A stretch of DNA of 64,000 bases from Candidatus Hydrogenedentota bacterium (GTDB taxonomy: Bacteria; Hydrogenedentota; Hydrogenedentia; Hydrogenedentales; JAEUWI01), in the NCBI GenBank assembly GCA_016791475.1, contig JAEUWI010000032.1, forward strand, positions 1 through 64,000. The letters are read 5' to 3'. Both the position numbers and the translations under genes were made by a program. Positions 27,510 to 35,643 of the stretch are shown in pieces. A model generated the notes under the pieces. The model had not been told where the DNA came from, did no database searches, and was given only the letters and a program-made list of their open reading frames with translations. How positions within the stretch are numbered: the first letter of the stretch is position 1; the number at the start of each line of letters is the position of its first letter.

Positions 27510-28270
27510 TGCGTATTCTCGCCATTGCCCAGAATACCTTTCGCGAGTCCATTCGGGACAAGGTGCTCTACGTCCTGTTGTTTTTCGCCGCAGTCACCAT
27601 TTTCGGGTCCAAGGCCCTGGGCTGGATCAGTATAGGCCAGGACATCAAGATCGTTAAGGACATCGCCCTGGCGTCCACGTCCGTCTTCGGGGTATTGATC
27701 GCGATTTTCGTGGGCACGAGCCTGATCTACAAAGAAATCGACAAGCGCACGCTCTACACGATCCTGGCGCAGCCCATGCACCGCTACGAGTTCATCGTGG
27801 GCAAATATCTGGGGCTCATCGCCCTGCTCGCGGTGACCACGGTGATTATGGCGGTGGTGTCGTCGCTGTACATCCTGCTGCTGGGTGGCACGCTCCACAC
27901 CACCTTCTTTCTGGCTATTTTGCTGATTTACTGGAAGCTGATGCTGATCACGGCCTTCGCCGTGCTTATGTCCGCCATGACCTCCCCCATTCTCGGCGCA
28001 ATTATCGTGTTTTCCGTGGCGGTTTTCGGCCATGCCACGGAGGTGTTTCGCGATCTGCCGCCCCAGTTTGACGGTACGGCGGCCAAGGCGATTCTCGAAG
28101 CGGCCTACTACGTGATCCCGAACCTGAGCAATTTCGATATTGCCCGGGAAGCGGCCAACGGCATCGACGTCTCCCCCGCCTACGTGATCTGGGTCATGAC
28201 CTACGGCCTGATGTACACGGTCATGCTGCTGATTCTGGCGGCCCTGGCCTTTCAGGAGAAGGATGTATGA
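27509..28270 (+). CDS. ABC-2 type exporter, permease protein
   Basis: A 253-residue integral membrane protein with six hydrophobic segments. The N-terminus RILAIAQNTFRESIRDKVLYVLLFFA is typical of the NosY/ABC2_membrane_5-like permeases, with a short cytoplasmic helix before the first membrane span and a conserved ...IYKEIDKRTLYTILAQPMHRYEFIVGKY segment. It overlaps its ATPase gene upstream (TGATG) and the next gene downstream (ATGA), so all three form one operon. Confidence 0.9.
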   Translation: MRILAIAQNTFRESIRDKVLYVLLFFAAVTIFGSKALGWISIGQDIKIVKDIALASTSVFGVLIAIFVGTSLIYKEIDKRTLYTILAQPMHRYEFIVGKYLGLIALLAVTTVIMAVVSSLYILLLGGTLHTTFFLAILLIYWKLMLITAFAVLMSAMTSPILGAIIVFSVAVFGHATEVFRDLPPQFDGTAAKAILEAAYYVIPNLSNFDIAREAANGIDVSPAYVIWVMTYGLMYTVMLLILAALAFQEKDV

Positions 28271-29292
28271 TCGCGCCGCGGCAGGCGATCGCCTTCGGTT
28301 GCGCCCTGGCCGTCTTCGCCGGGGCGGTCTTTGCCCAGCGCCAGGCGAACGGCGTACGGGCCCAGGCCGAGGGCGACGAGATTCTCTACCTGCCAAACCA
28401 GAAGATCTTGAACCATTTCACCGGCGGCATGAACAACGTGGTGGCGGACCTGCTCTGGCTGCGCTGTATCCAGTATGTGGGCAAGGAAAACAAGGGCGAG
28501 CGCAATTTCACCTGGCTCAACCAGATGCTCGAGACGGTGGTCCAGCTTGATCCTTATTTCGGCGACGCCTATCGCTACGGGGGCATGTTCCTCGCGGCGC
28601 TGCGGGCGGACGACGACGCGGGGATTGATCTGCTGGAGCGGGGCTTCATTGAGAATCCCAGAAACTTTCAACTGCCCTACGAGCTGGCGATGATCTTTCT
28701 GCTCAATCGCAAAGACGAGCCGGGCTCCAAAGAGCGTGCGACCTACTACCTCAGCATGGCGGCGGCGATTGAGGGTTGCCCGGAATTCATCCGGGATCTG
28801 GCCACCAAGCTGCAGGGTCAGTTCAATCTGGTGGACGTGGAGCGAGAGATGTGGCAGCGCATGGCCGAGGGCGAGGACAAGCTGCTGCGTGAGCTGGGCG
28901 AGCGCAAGCTGGTGGAGATGGACATCCGCACGGCGGTGGACAATCTGAACAAGCTGGTCCTGATGTATAACCAGCGCCAGGGCCGCTTCCCAAATTCCAT
29001 CGACGAGATGGTGCAGGCGGGCCTGATCAACCCGCTCGGGCCCGATCCGTTGGGCGGTACGTTCTTCATGGGTGCGGACAGCGTGATCCGCAACACGACG
29101 CTCCTGGACGAGGAAAAGAAGAATCGTCTGAAGGTGATCCGTAATCAGGTCAATTCCTTCAAGAATAAGAACAACCGCTGGCCGGCATCGCTGGAGGAGC
29201 TGGTGGAACGGGGCCAGACCAGCGTGATTCCCGTCCACCCCTATCCGGCGCAGTCGTGGCGCTATGATCCGGCCACGGGCGCGGTGGAATAG
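28267..29292 (+). CDS. Membrane-anchored TPR-like protein of the exporter operon
   Basis: A 341-residue protein with an N-terminal signal or anchor (AIAFGCALAVFAGAVFA), then helix pairs resembling tetratricopeptide repeats (TVVQLDPYFGDAYRYGGMFL, GFIENPRNFQLPYELAMIFL). The C-terminal third contains two copies of a N-x-R-x-P-x-S-x-x-E-L-V motif (GRFPNSIDEMV, NRWPASLEELV), as in small-repeat proteins that follow pilin-like or secretion genes. The ATGA overlap with the permease suggests it helps the exporter on the outer side of the membrane. No enzyme motif is seen. Confidence 0.65.
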   Translation: MIAPRQAIAFGCALAVFAGAVFAQRQANGVRAQAEGDEILYLPNQKILNHFTGGMNNVVADLLWLRCIQYVGKENKGERNFTWLNQMLETVVQLDPYFGDAYRYGGMFLAALRADDDAGIDLLERGFIENPRNFQLPYELAMIFLLNRKDEPGSKERATYYLSMAAAIEGCPEFIRDLATKLQGQFNLVDVEREMWQRMAEGEDKLLRELGERKLVEMDIRTAVDNLNKLVLMYNQRQGRFPNSIDEMVQAGLINPLGPDPLGGTFFMGADSVIRNTTLLDEEKKNRLKVIRNQVNSFKNKNNRWPASLEELVERGQTSVIPVHPYPAQSWRYDPATGAVE

Positions 29293-29522
29293 GGATTTCG
29301 GGTCGCGCGAAGAGTTTCAGGTTGGCGTCCGGATGGTGGCGCAAAAGGGTGATTCAGGTGGTGTTGCCGTACCCGATGAACTTCGGCACTGGCACACGAG
29401 TCGCTCTTACGCGCGGATCGCGTGGCACGTCTAATATTGAGGGCGCAGGGTGGTATCGTGGCCGAGCCCTGCACACAAGTGCCTTGCACACCTCTGCGCA
29501 TGCGCCCTGCGCAAACCTGTCC
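29293..29522. other. Spacer upstream of pckG without a recognised gene
   Basis: Apart from the promoter at 29523-29551 nothing coding was recognised in 29293-29723. A few short direct repeats (TGCGCA, GCACAC) occur near 29465-29520; their meaning is unknown. Confidence 0.5.
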
Positions 29523-29551
29523 TTGAACCGGCCCCAACTTCACCGTATAGT
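29523..29551 (+). promoter_or_regulatory. Sigma70-type promoter of pckG
   Basis: TTGAAC and TATAGT with an ideal 17-base spacer. The ATG of pckG is ~170 bases further on, leaving a long untranslated leader in which no known riboswitch was recognised. Confidence 0.65.
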
Positions 29552-29723
29552 GGCGTCCGGCAAGCTATTTGCGCAGCTTGCGCAGACAAAAGGTGTGGAA
29601 AGAGACGCAGTGGGCCGTCCGGAGCGAATGGCACGCGGATTGCATCTGTTTCGGGCAAGTGAAAAGAACGGCAAACTCTACTGTGAATCCGGTGGAAAAG
29701 TACCTTGAAAGCGAGGAAAAGAA

Positions 29724-31574
29724 ATGGAAACTCCGGCCTATGTGAAGCACACCCAGCTTGTCGCCTGGGTGAAGGAGATGGCGGCACTGTGCCAACCCGA
29801 TCGCGTGGTATGGTGCGACGGCTCGAAGGAAGAGTACGACGGACTGATGAAGGAGATGGTGGCGTCGGGGATGGCAATCAAGCTGAACGAAGAGAAGCGC
29901 CCCAACAGCTTCCTGTTCCGCTCCGATCCGAAAGACGTGGCCCGCGTAGAAGATCGTACCTATATCTGCAGTCGCCGCAAGGAAGACGCCGGCCCCACCA
30001 ACAACTGGATCGACCCGGCGAAAATGAAGACGACGCTTCAGGGTCTGTTCAACGGCGCCATGCGTGGTCGCCCGATGTACGTGATCCCTTTCTGCATGGG
30101 CCCCATCGGCTCTGCAATTTCCCATATCGGCATTGAGATTACCGACTCCCCCTACGTTGTGGTGAACATGCACATCATGACCCGCGTCGGCCGCGCGGTG
30201 ATCGACCAGCTCGGTGAAAACGGCGCCTACGTCCCCTGTGTCCACTCCGTGGGCAAGCCTCTGGCTCCCGGCGAAGCCGATGTGACCTGGCCCTGCAACA
30301 ACGACGAAAAATACATCGTCCACTTCCCCGAAGAGCGGAGCATCTGGTCTTACGGCAGCGGCTACGGCGGCAACGCCCTCCTCGGCAAGAAATGCTTTGC
30401 CCTCCGCATCGCCTCGTGCATGGCGCGGGACGAGGGCTGGCTCGCGGAGCACATGCTGATTCTCGGCGTGACCGCGCCCGACGGCGAGAAGACCTACATC
30501 GCGGCGGCCTTCCCGAGCGCCTGCGGCAAGACCAACTTCGCCATGCTGATTCCGCCGAAGGAAATCGGCGATTATAAGATTTCCACGGTGGGCGACGACA
30601 TCGCCTGGATCAAGCCCGGCCCCGACGGCAAGCTCTACGCCATCAACCCGGAAGCCGGCTTCTTCGGCGTGGCCCCCGGCACGTCCTATCAGTCCAATCC
30701 GAACGCGATGGAATCGGTGAAGCGCGACACCATCTTTACCAACGTGGCGCTGACGCCCGATGGCGATGTGTGGTGGGAAGGCATGACCGATACGAAGCCG
30801 GAAAAGCTCACCGACTGGCTGGGTCAGGAATGGACCCCCGACTGCGGGCGCGTTTCCTCCCATGCGAATTCCCGCTTTACCGCGCCGCTGCGCAACTGCC
30901 CCTGCGCCGACCCGGCCTATGACGATCCGCGCGGCGTGCCGCTGGACGCCTTCATCTTCGGTGGTCGCCGCAGTTCGACCGTGCCGCTGGTGATGCAGGC
31001 TTACAACTGGAACTACGGCGTGTATCTTGCGGCCACCATGGGCTCCGAGACGACCGCCGCCGCCACGGGCGCCGTGGGCAATGTGCGCCGCGACCCCTTC
31101 GCCATGCTGCCCTTCATCGGCTACCACATGGGCGACTACTGGAATCACTGGCTCAACGTGGGCCGCGCCATCAACAACCCGCCCCGCATCTTCGGCGTGA
31201 ACTGGTTCCGCAAGGATGCCGACGGCAAGTTCGTTTGGCCGGGCTTCGGCGACAACATGCGGGTGCTCAAGTGGATCGTGGACAAGGTTCACGGTCGGGC
31301 CTATGCGGAGGAAAGCCCCCTGGGCTGGGTGCCGCGCTACGAGGATATCGACTGGACGGGTCTGGACTTCACCGAGGCCCAGTTCGACGAGATTATGTCG
31401 GTGGACCGGGGCACCTGGGAGGCCGAAATCCTCTCCCACGAGGAACTTTTCATCAAGCTGTACGATCGGTTGCCCAAAGAGTTCATGCTGAAGCGCCAGC
31501 TCATCCTGAGCCAGCTCTGGCGCGCGCCTGAACACTGGGAACCGACGCATGTGACCGCGCCTTACATCAAATAG
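29724..31574 (+). CDS. pckG: Phosphoenolpyruvate carboxykinase (GTP)
   Basis: A 616-residue cytoplasmic enzyme, the normal length of the GTP-type PEPCK, which interconverts oxaloacetate and phosphoenolpyruvate at the gluconeogenesis/TCA junction. The kinase P-loop FPSACGKTN (about 262-270) with its reactive Cys, the metal-site stretch [12 protein letters not shown], and [16 protein letters not shown] are all family hallmarks. [14 protein letters not shown] is the GTP-type signature near the C-terminal half. GAGGAAAAG lies just before the ATG. A strong terminator follows the stop, so it is monocistronic. Confidence 0.97.
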   Translation: METPAYVKHTQLVAWVKEMAALCQPDRVVWCDGSKEEYDGLMKEMVASGMAIKLNEEKRPNSFLFRSDPKDVARVEDRTYICSRRKEDAGPTNNWIDPAKMKTTLQGLFNGAMRGRPMYVIPFCMGPIGSAISHIGIEITDSPYVVVNMHIMTRVGRAVIDQLGENGAYVPCVHSVGKPLAPGEADVTWPCNNDEKYIVHFPEERSIWSYGSGYGGNALLGKKCFALRIASCMARDEGWLAEHMLILGVTAPDGEKTYIAAAFPSACGKTNFAMLIPPKEIGDYKISTVGDDIAWIKPGPDGKLYAINPEAGFFGVAPGTSYQSNPNAMESVKRDTIFTNVALTPDGDVWWEGMTDTKPEKLTDWLGQEWTPDCGRVSSHANSRFTAPLRNCPCADPAYDDPRGVPLDAFIFGGRRSSTVPLVMQAYNWNYGVYLAATMGSETTAAATGAVGNVRRDPFAMLPFIGYHMGDYWNHWLNVGRAINNPPRIFGVNWFRKDADGKFVWPGFGDNMRVLKWIVDKVHGRAYAEESPLGWVPRYEDIDWTGLDFTEAQFDEIMSVDRGTWEAEILSHEELFIKLYDRLPKEFMLKRQLILSQLWRAPEHWEPTHVTAPYIK

Positions 31575-31597
31575 GTGGGAACCAGATGATGTGGCGA

Positions 31598-31626
31598 CGC
31601 CCGGCGGCAACCCCGCCGGGCGTTTT
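31598..31626 (+). terminator. Rho-independent terminator of pckG
   Basis: A 10-base GC-only stem (CGCCCGGCGG / CCGCCGGGCG) with a 5-base loop and a TTTT tail, 24 bases after the stop codon. Confidence 0.9.
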
Positions 31627-31636
31627 GCTGTCCTTG

Positions 31637-31739
31637 GGGACGTACCGCCGCACGGGTGCCGGTCACGCGCGGCACAACGCGCAGGCCATTTTGCGGCGCC
31701 TGACGGGGCGAAACCCACGCCCATGCGGCGGCATGTCCC
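31637..31739. repeat. 103-bp terminal-inverted-repeat element, copy A
   Basis: Starts GGGACGTACCGCCGC and ends GCGGCGGCATGTCCC, 15-base ends that are inverted copies with two mismatches. A second element with the same ends and nearly the same length is at 39802-39903; interiors differ. No gene inside. The rest of 31740-31909 is AT-rich promoter DNA. Confidence 0.7.
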
Positions 31740-31873
31740 GGTGGATGCTGGAATCGCGACGCGAACGATGACGAAGATCGAATATCTGAATTTCTCCCCA
31801 TAACGCACGGCGGGCAATATCGCATGCGTTCACGGGGACTCTAACTTAATCACTCCAAACCATTTAGAGGCTA

Positions 31874-31903
31874 TTTACGCACTCTGTGTATCCATGCTAT
31901 CAT
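31874..31903 (+). promoter_or_regulatory. Possible promoter of the XRE/ImmA-like pair
   Basis: TTTACG and TATCAT with 18-base spacing. The -10 ends only 6 bases before the ATG at 31910, so transcription would start at or next to the start codon; no ribosome-binding site is seen. The two facts agree with a leaderless message. Confidence 0.35.
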
Positions 31904-31909
31904 TTAGCT

Positions 31910-32281
31910 ATGGAGCATCCGGCAAAAGAATTTGGTACTTGGCTCAAGTCCAAACGACAAGAAAGGCGAATTGTACTTCGAGTATTCGCTGGCAGAATAG
32001 GCATGTATCCAGCGGAATACGCCGAAGTAGAAGCAGGGATCGTGCGTTGGCTGACAGCCGACCACGAAATCGCTATTCAGGAGGTCCTCGCGCTTTCTGA
32101 GAAGGAATTCGACCCCTTTCACCAGCTTCTGGAAATTGCTCGCACTGCGGAGCCGTTGGAGTTTTCCGATGTTTTCACGCGCGAACAGCTCGCCCCGGTG
32201 CGAACGCGGAACAACGGCGAACAGTTGAGCGAAGCCAGTCATGCCGCCATCCTTGACGCTGTTTTTTCGCCGTTGAAATGA
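31910..32281 (+). CDS. XRE-type helix-turn-helix protein
   Basis: About 123 residues from the ATG at 31910. KEFGTWLKSKRQERRIVLRVFAGRIGMYPAEYAEVEAG fits the XRE/Cro helix-turn-helix, with RIGMYPAEYAEVE as the recognition part. The C-terminal half is acidic and helical, with no known domain. Its stop overlaps the start of the ImmA/IrrE-like gene (ATGA). Such pairs regulate mobile elements or act as toxin-antitoxin or stress switches, the peptidase cutting the repressor. Base composition here is more AT-rich than the neighbours, which hints at transfer. Confidence 0.7.
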   Translation: MEHPAKEFGTWLKSKRQERRIVLRVFAGRIGMYPAEYAEVEAGIVRWLTADHEIAIQEVLALSEKEFDPFHQLLEIARTAEPLEFSDVFTREQLAPVRTRNNGEQLSEASHAAILDAVFSPLK

Positions 32282-32850
32282 CCTACCACTATCAGCGCAA
32301 AGGAATTGCAAAGCTCAAGGCGATTGCGACTTCCGTTCTTGATCGCTTTCCTGATCGACGTATCGGGCGAGCCATCGACATAGAGGGAATTATCGAAGAT
32401 CTCGGCGTCGATATTCTTCCCCGCCAAGGCTTCAGGCGCTACGCAGAAGGATATCTCGCCGCCGATCCCAGAATCATTGTGGTTGATGAGCGTATTTTCA
32501 CCTATCTCCCAAGAGCCCGATTCACACTGGCGGAAGAAATTTGCCACCTGATTTTGGAGTATGAACTTTGGAACAACAAAGAGCTACCCTTGGGCGGTTC
32601 CTGCCACGAGCTCACCGAGGAACAGCACTATGCGGTTGAGCGAGATGCGAAAACTCTTGCGGCCATGATATTGATGCCCGATCAGGAATTCGAAAGTGTC
32701 TTTCGCGACAAAGTACGCGAACTCCATGCTGTGGGAGTAAAGGGAAGCAAAGCGCTGTCAATCGCCCGAAATCATGCCGCGGAAGAATTTCAGGTGAGTC
32801 CCATGACGGCTGGGTACAAAGCGCTGGATCTGAAGCTCGTGCAGGAATAG
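32278..32850 (+). CDS. ImmA/IrrE-family protein with altered HExxH motif
   Basis: A 190-residue protein whose fold pattern matches ImmA/IrrE zinc peptidases: RFTLAEEICHLILEYEL occupies the place of the usual HExxH helix and YAVERDAKTLAAMILMP is the typical following motif with the third-ligand Glu region. The first His of HExxH is Glu here (EEICH), so normal zinc binding is doubtful. It may be inactive as a protease, or use other ligands. It overlaps the XRE gene by ATGA. The pair may represent a repressor with a non-cleaving partner. Confidence 0.75.
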   Translation: MTYHYQRKGIAKLKAIATSVLDRFPDRRIGRAIDIEGIIEDLGVDILPRQGFRRYAEGYLAADPRIIVVDERIFTYLPRARFTLAEEICHLILEYELWNNKELPLGGSCHELTEEQHYAVERDAKTLAAMILMPDQEFESVFRDKVRELHAVGVKGSKALSIARNHAAEEFQVSPMTAGYKALDLKLVQE

Positions 32851-33015
32851 CGCACCGTTCTCAGAAGCAACCTTAACTCGTCACAATCCCATTGCGTTTG
32901 AGTTGCATGACTACGCAAAAACACCCGCGCCACCGTGGGAGCGCGGTGACGCGGGCGGGAAGGAGCGGGCGCCACCCGAGGAGAGTAGGTGACCGCCCGT
33001 GGAAGTGCGGGGGTG

Positions 33016-33246
33016 TCAATAGAGCGCGCGCATAATCATCATCACGCCGAGAAAGCCCACCGGGATGCCAATGAGCGCGCCCGCGATGGTCAGGCATAGG
33101 ATAATCCCCACCACCATCAGGAAGGCCCCGGCGAAGAGGGTTGCGGAGATTCCCAGGCGCTGCTCGAAGAGCGAGGCGAAGCGCCACGCGCCCGTGAAGG
33201 GCCGGAAATACCAGGCGGGGCCTTTTCTCCGAATACTCTGGGGCAT
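33016..33246 (-). CDS. Small two-helix membrane protein at the end of the Psp cluster
   Basis: A 76-residue protein with AAGGAA before the ATG. After a basic N-terminus (MPQSIRRKGPAW), two membrane spans follow (TLFAGAFLMVVGIILCLTIAG and IGIPVGFLGVMMIM). No family is recognised. It is the last gene of the leftward Psp-like cluster, ~110 bases after the tiny ORF, and may share its transcript. Its role is probably structural or sensory in the membrane; this is inference from position only. Confidence 0.6.
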   Translation of the reverse strand: MPQSIRRKGPAWYFRPFTGAWRFASLFEQRLGISATLFAGAFLMVVGIILCLTIAGALIGIPVGFLGVMMIMRALY

Positions 33247-33359
33247 GAATTGTTCCTTCTTCAGTGACTCGTATCTGGGATCGTAGGGGTGAATGGGGCT
33301 GTTCGGGTCGCGTTCAGGTTTTACCCCCCTGCCCTCCCGTCCTCCTGCGGCGGGATTTC

Positions 33360-33446
33360 TTAACGCGTCAGCAACGCATGGAGGATCGTGATACAGGCAA
33401 TCGCGGCCATGATGGCGAGGTGCGATCGGGAAACGTGCGGTTCCAT
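33360..33446 (-). CDS. Putative 28-residue membrane peptide after pspC
   Basis: A very short frame, MEPHVSRSHLAIMAAIACIT... ending LLTR, predicted to form one membrane helix with a basic end. The ATG lies 9 bases after the pspC stop, and TAGGA formed by the stop region is at good distance to act as its ribosome site. Single-span peptides of this kind are common in envelope-stress operons. Chance cannot be excluded for a frame of this size. Confidence 0.45.
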   Translation of the reverse strand: MEPHVSRSHLAIMAAIACITILHALLTR

Positions 33447-33455
33447 GACGGGTTC

Positions 33456-33842
33456 CTACTCGTGGTTGTTCTTCAGCCGCTCATCCCAGTCAAAGTCGGG
33501 CGCGGTGACGATGTTTTCCATGCGCTGGATGCGCCGGTCCAGGTTGTCGAAGGTGTCCTTCAAGCGCTGGAGCGCCATGGTGCCGGAGGCGCTGTAGGAG
33601 CTATAGAACTCCGCGTCGCTCTGGGAGTCGAAGGGCACGATGGGCTCGTACTTCATGAGCAGCGCGGCGATGATGTAGCCGATGATGCCAGGCCAGAGGC
33701 CGGTGAACAGCGTGCCCACGAATACGATGATTCGCATGACGGTCACGGAAAAGTCGAGATGCTCGGCCAGGCCCCGGCACACGCCAAATACGACGCCGCT
33801 GCGCGAGCGATAGGGTCCGCCGGTTCTGGGTGACTGGTTCAC
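33456..33842 (-). CDS. pspC: PspC-domain protein with PspB-like tail (1)
   Basis: A 128-residue membrane protein. The GTG start at 33842 overlaps the TAG stop of the preceding gene (TAGTG) and AGGGGAGGA precedes it. PYRSRSGVVFGVCRGLAEHLDF is the PspC domain signature, followed by two membrane spans. The tail contains LDRRIQRMENIV and DFDWDERL, which strongly resembles the C-terminal end of PspB (RIQALESIL...NW). In E. coli PspB and PspC sense envelope damage and release PspA. It probably acts here as a PspC-PspB hybrid. Confidence 0.88.
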   Translation of the reverse strand: MNQSPRTGGPYRSRSGVVFGVCRGLAEHLDFSVTVMRIIVFVGTLFTGLWPGIIGYIIAALLMKYEPIVPFDSQSDAEFYSSYSASGTMALQRLKDTFDNLDRRIQRMENIVTAPDFDWDERLKNNHE

Positions 33843-34024
33843 TATCGTTCCTCCCCTGGGTTGTCCGGCGTGGAGGTGGGGCGTTCCGCCCTTTCCTCCA
33901 GCGCCTTGATGATGCGTTCGTTCTGGGTTTTCAACGTGTTGAGGTCGTCCCGCAATTGCTGCACGTGCCACAGCGTGGCGCCCAGCAGGCCCGTGAAGAG
34001 CAGGAAGCTGAAGAAATTCATCAT
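33842..34024 (-). CDS. Small membrane protein with coiled-coil tail in the Psp cluster
   Basis: A 60-residue protein: one N-terminal membrane helix (FFSFLLFTGLLGATLW) and a charged heptad-like helix (VQQLRDDLNTLKTQNERIIKALEERAE). GGAAGGAC precedes the ATG; its start overlaps the PspB-like stop (ATGA) and its stop overlaps the pspC start (TAGTG), so translation of all three is linked. The layout equals that of PspB, though the sequence is divergent; no named family. Confidence 0.7.
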   Translation of the reverse strand: MMNFFSFLLFTGLLGATLWHVQQLRDDLNTLKTQNERIIKALEERAERPTSTPDNPGEER

Positions 34025-34251
34025 TGGTCCTTCCCTCGTCGGTCAAGCAGGATGGTTTCGAGTGATTCGATCCGCTCTTCCATTTTCTTCAGACCGTAGA
34101 AAATCTCCTGCATGATTTGCGATTCCTCATCGCTGAGCCGGCCGCGTCCGCGCGAGCCGAGCACCTTGCCAAGCAGGCTTGAGATGATAAAAAGACCGAT
34201 GAGGATCGAGCCGAAAATAATGGCCACGATGAGTACGGCGGTGACGTCCAT
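34021..34251 (-). CDS. pspB: PspB-like phage-shock protein
   Basis: A 76-residue protein, the normal PspB length. An N-terminal membrane span (AVLIVAIIFGSILIGLFIISSL) is followed by an amphipathic helix, LSDEESQIMQEIFYGLKKMEERIESLETILLDR, which matches the PspB tail motif R-I-x-x-L-E-x-I-L. PspB works with PspC to recruit PspA under membrane stress. It is translationally coupled to the following two genes, supporting joint action at the inner membrane. Confidence 0.82.
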   Translation of the reverse strand: MDVTAVLIVAIIFGSILIGLFIISSLLGKVLGSRGRGRLSDEESQIMQEIFYGLKKMEERIESLETILLDRRGKDQ

Positions 34252-34295
34252 GGTAGGTTGGTTCCTTTTTACTGCTTATCTGAGCGAGTTTTCTG

Positions 34296-34394
34296 GCGGG
34301 AGCACGGACTTTCCAGTCCGTGTGGCGTGTGTCTTTGGCACACGACGCGAGTAAGTCATCGATCCGCCCATGGGCGGAAAAACCCGCGCTCCCG
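34296..34394. repeat. Clustered hairpins between two pspC genes
   Basis: Outer arms CGGGAGC and GCTCCCG enclose ACGGACT/AGTCCGT and the palindrome CCGCCCATGGGCGG. The block separates the second pspC gene from the pspB-like gene and may end or attenuate the upstream transcript, or be one more dispersed repeat. Confidence 0.6.
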
Positions 34395-34398
34395 TTTG

Positions 34399-34785
34399 TC
34401 AACCGTTGCGCAGGCGCTGATCCCAGTCGTAGTCGCGGGCGGTGACGATGCTCTCCATCCGCTGGATGCGCTTGTCCAGGCTGTCGAACGTATCACGGAG
34501 CCGGCTGAGGGCCATGGGCCGCGAGGTGGTGTAGCTGTTGTAAAATTCGGTCTCCCGATCATTCTGCAGCGCCAGCACGGGCTCCAGCTTCATGATGAAA
34601 CCGGCCACGATATAGGCGATGCCCACGGGATAAAGCCCGGTGAAGAAGAAGGCGACCACCACAATGAAGCGCATGCCGATGACGGAAAAGTCGAAGTAGT
34701 CGGCCAGGCCGCGGCAAACGCCGAAGATGAGGCCATTGCGGCTGCGATAAGGTCCGCTGTGATCGCGGTTGTAATGCTGGCTCAT
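34399..34785 (-). CDS. pspC: PspC-domain protein with PspB-like tail (2)
   Basis: A 128-residue paralogue of the first PspC, the same length. AAGGAG is well placed before MSQHYNRDH. PYRSRNGLIFGVCRGLADYFDF is the PspC signature, followed by two membrane spans (IGMRFIVVVAFFFTGLYP and GIAYIVAGFIM). The tail again shows LDKRIQRMESIV and DYDWDQRL. The two copies probably arose by duplication. An upstream regulator is not visible, and a repeat-rich gap separates it from the pspA part of the locus. Confidence 0.88.
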   Translation of the reverse strand: MSQHYNRDHSGPYRSRNGLIFGVCRGLADYFDFSVIGMRFIVVVAFFFTGLYPVGIAYIVAGFIMKLEPVLALQNDRETEFYNSYTTSRPMALSRLRDTFDSLDKRIQRMESIVTARDYDWDQRLRNG

Positions 34786-34880
34786 GGTGGTGACTCCTTT
34801 TATGTGGATCGTGATAGTCGAGAACATTTTTCGGTCGTATATCTCGCGTGCAAGAATCGCGAGGTTTTCTCAATTCTTAG

Positions 34881-35110
34881 CCACGAAGTGGCGGCATATC
34901 GTAGCCCAGGGTGAAGCGAGGAACGAGCGGAACCCTGGGATCGTCGCCCCCATAGTATCAACCCCGGAGGGGTGGCACAGGTCGGGCGGAAATACGCATC
35001 TACACCTTCTATGCCGCCCCGCTGGGGCTCGTGAATTAAGGCCCATAAACCCAGGGTTCGCTCGTACCTCGCTTCACCCTGGGCTACGATATGCCGTCCC
35101 TACGGGACTA
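34881..35110. repeat. Long inverted repeat (REP-like element)
   Basis: Arms of ~55 bases (34887-34940 and 35048-35104) are near-perfect inverted copies, sharing GGCATATCGTAGCCCAGGG and GAAGCGAGG; the middle has GGAGGGGTGGCAC-type sequence. One arm recurs at 101-133 of the window, so this is a dispersed family. The following stretch to 35376 has no gene that I can support. Confidence 0.8.
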
Positions 35111-35376
35111 AGACTACCATGCACGAAGCAGGTCCGGTGCCGCCATCGATGCGTTGACAGGCGACCTGTCGCATGCTCCAGTGAACTCTCACGCCTCCAT
35201 CAACTCCGCAGACGACGGGACAGCCACGCCCGAAGACGTCACGAACACGCACCCTGCGGCGCGTGTGGACGCGGCTTCCGAAGATCTTTGTAGTGTTCGT
35301 GGGCGCGTCAGTCCCTGCGGATTCCGTGAACGTTTGTACTTGATTCAACTGTCCGTATCGCTGATGACTTGTGGGT

Positions 35377-35625
35377 TTAGAATCGGTGCGCGGTTTCGTG
35401 GGGCGGCGGCGAGGTTCGCCGGTACTCCGCCTGGTCCAGGAGGATGGTCTCCAGCGCTTCGATGCGCTTGCCCATCTTCTCCAGGCCGCGGTGCAGCTCT
35501 TGAATGATTTCGGTTTCTTCCTCGTTGTAGCGGTGGTCCTGCTTCCGCACGCCCGTCCGGGCCATGGCGTAAATCCAGAACATGCTGCCGAAGATGATGC
35601 AGAGTACGAACAGTTGCGTATTCAT
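35377..35625 (-). CDS. PspB-like small membrane protein
   Basis: An 82-residue protein with AAGGAG before its ATG. One membrane span at the N-terminus (QLFVLCIIFGSMFWIYAM) and a helix with EEETEIIQELHRGLEKMGKRIEALETILLD, the PspB tail again, then a Pro-rich end. It lies 18 bases after the next gene upstream, so the two share a transcript. Very likely a PspB homologue that has lost strict similarity in its membrane part. Confidence 0.75.
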   Translation of the reverse strand: MNTQLFVLCIIFGSMFWIYAMARTGVRKQDHRYNEEETEIIQELHRGLEKMGKRIEALETILLDQAEYRRTSPPPHETAHRF

Positions 35626-35643
35626 CGAAGCGCTCCTTCCGGG

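Noticed and set aside
29293-29723. Riboswitch or small RNA in the long pckG leader
   Set aside because: No known riboswitch core or stable conserved hairpin could be recognised; only short direct repeats were seen.
29565-31817. 750-codon frame antisense to pckG
   Set aside because: It is low-complexity (His/Val/Gly-rich), an effect of high-GC third positions; pckG on the other strand is certain.
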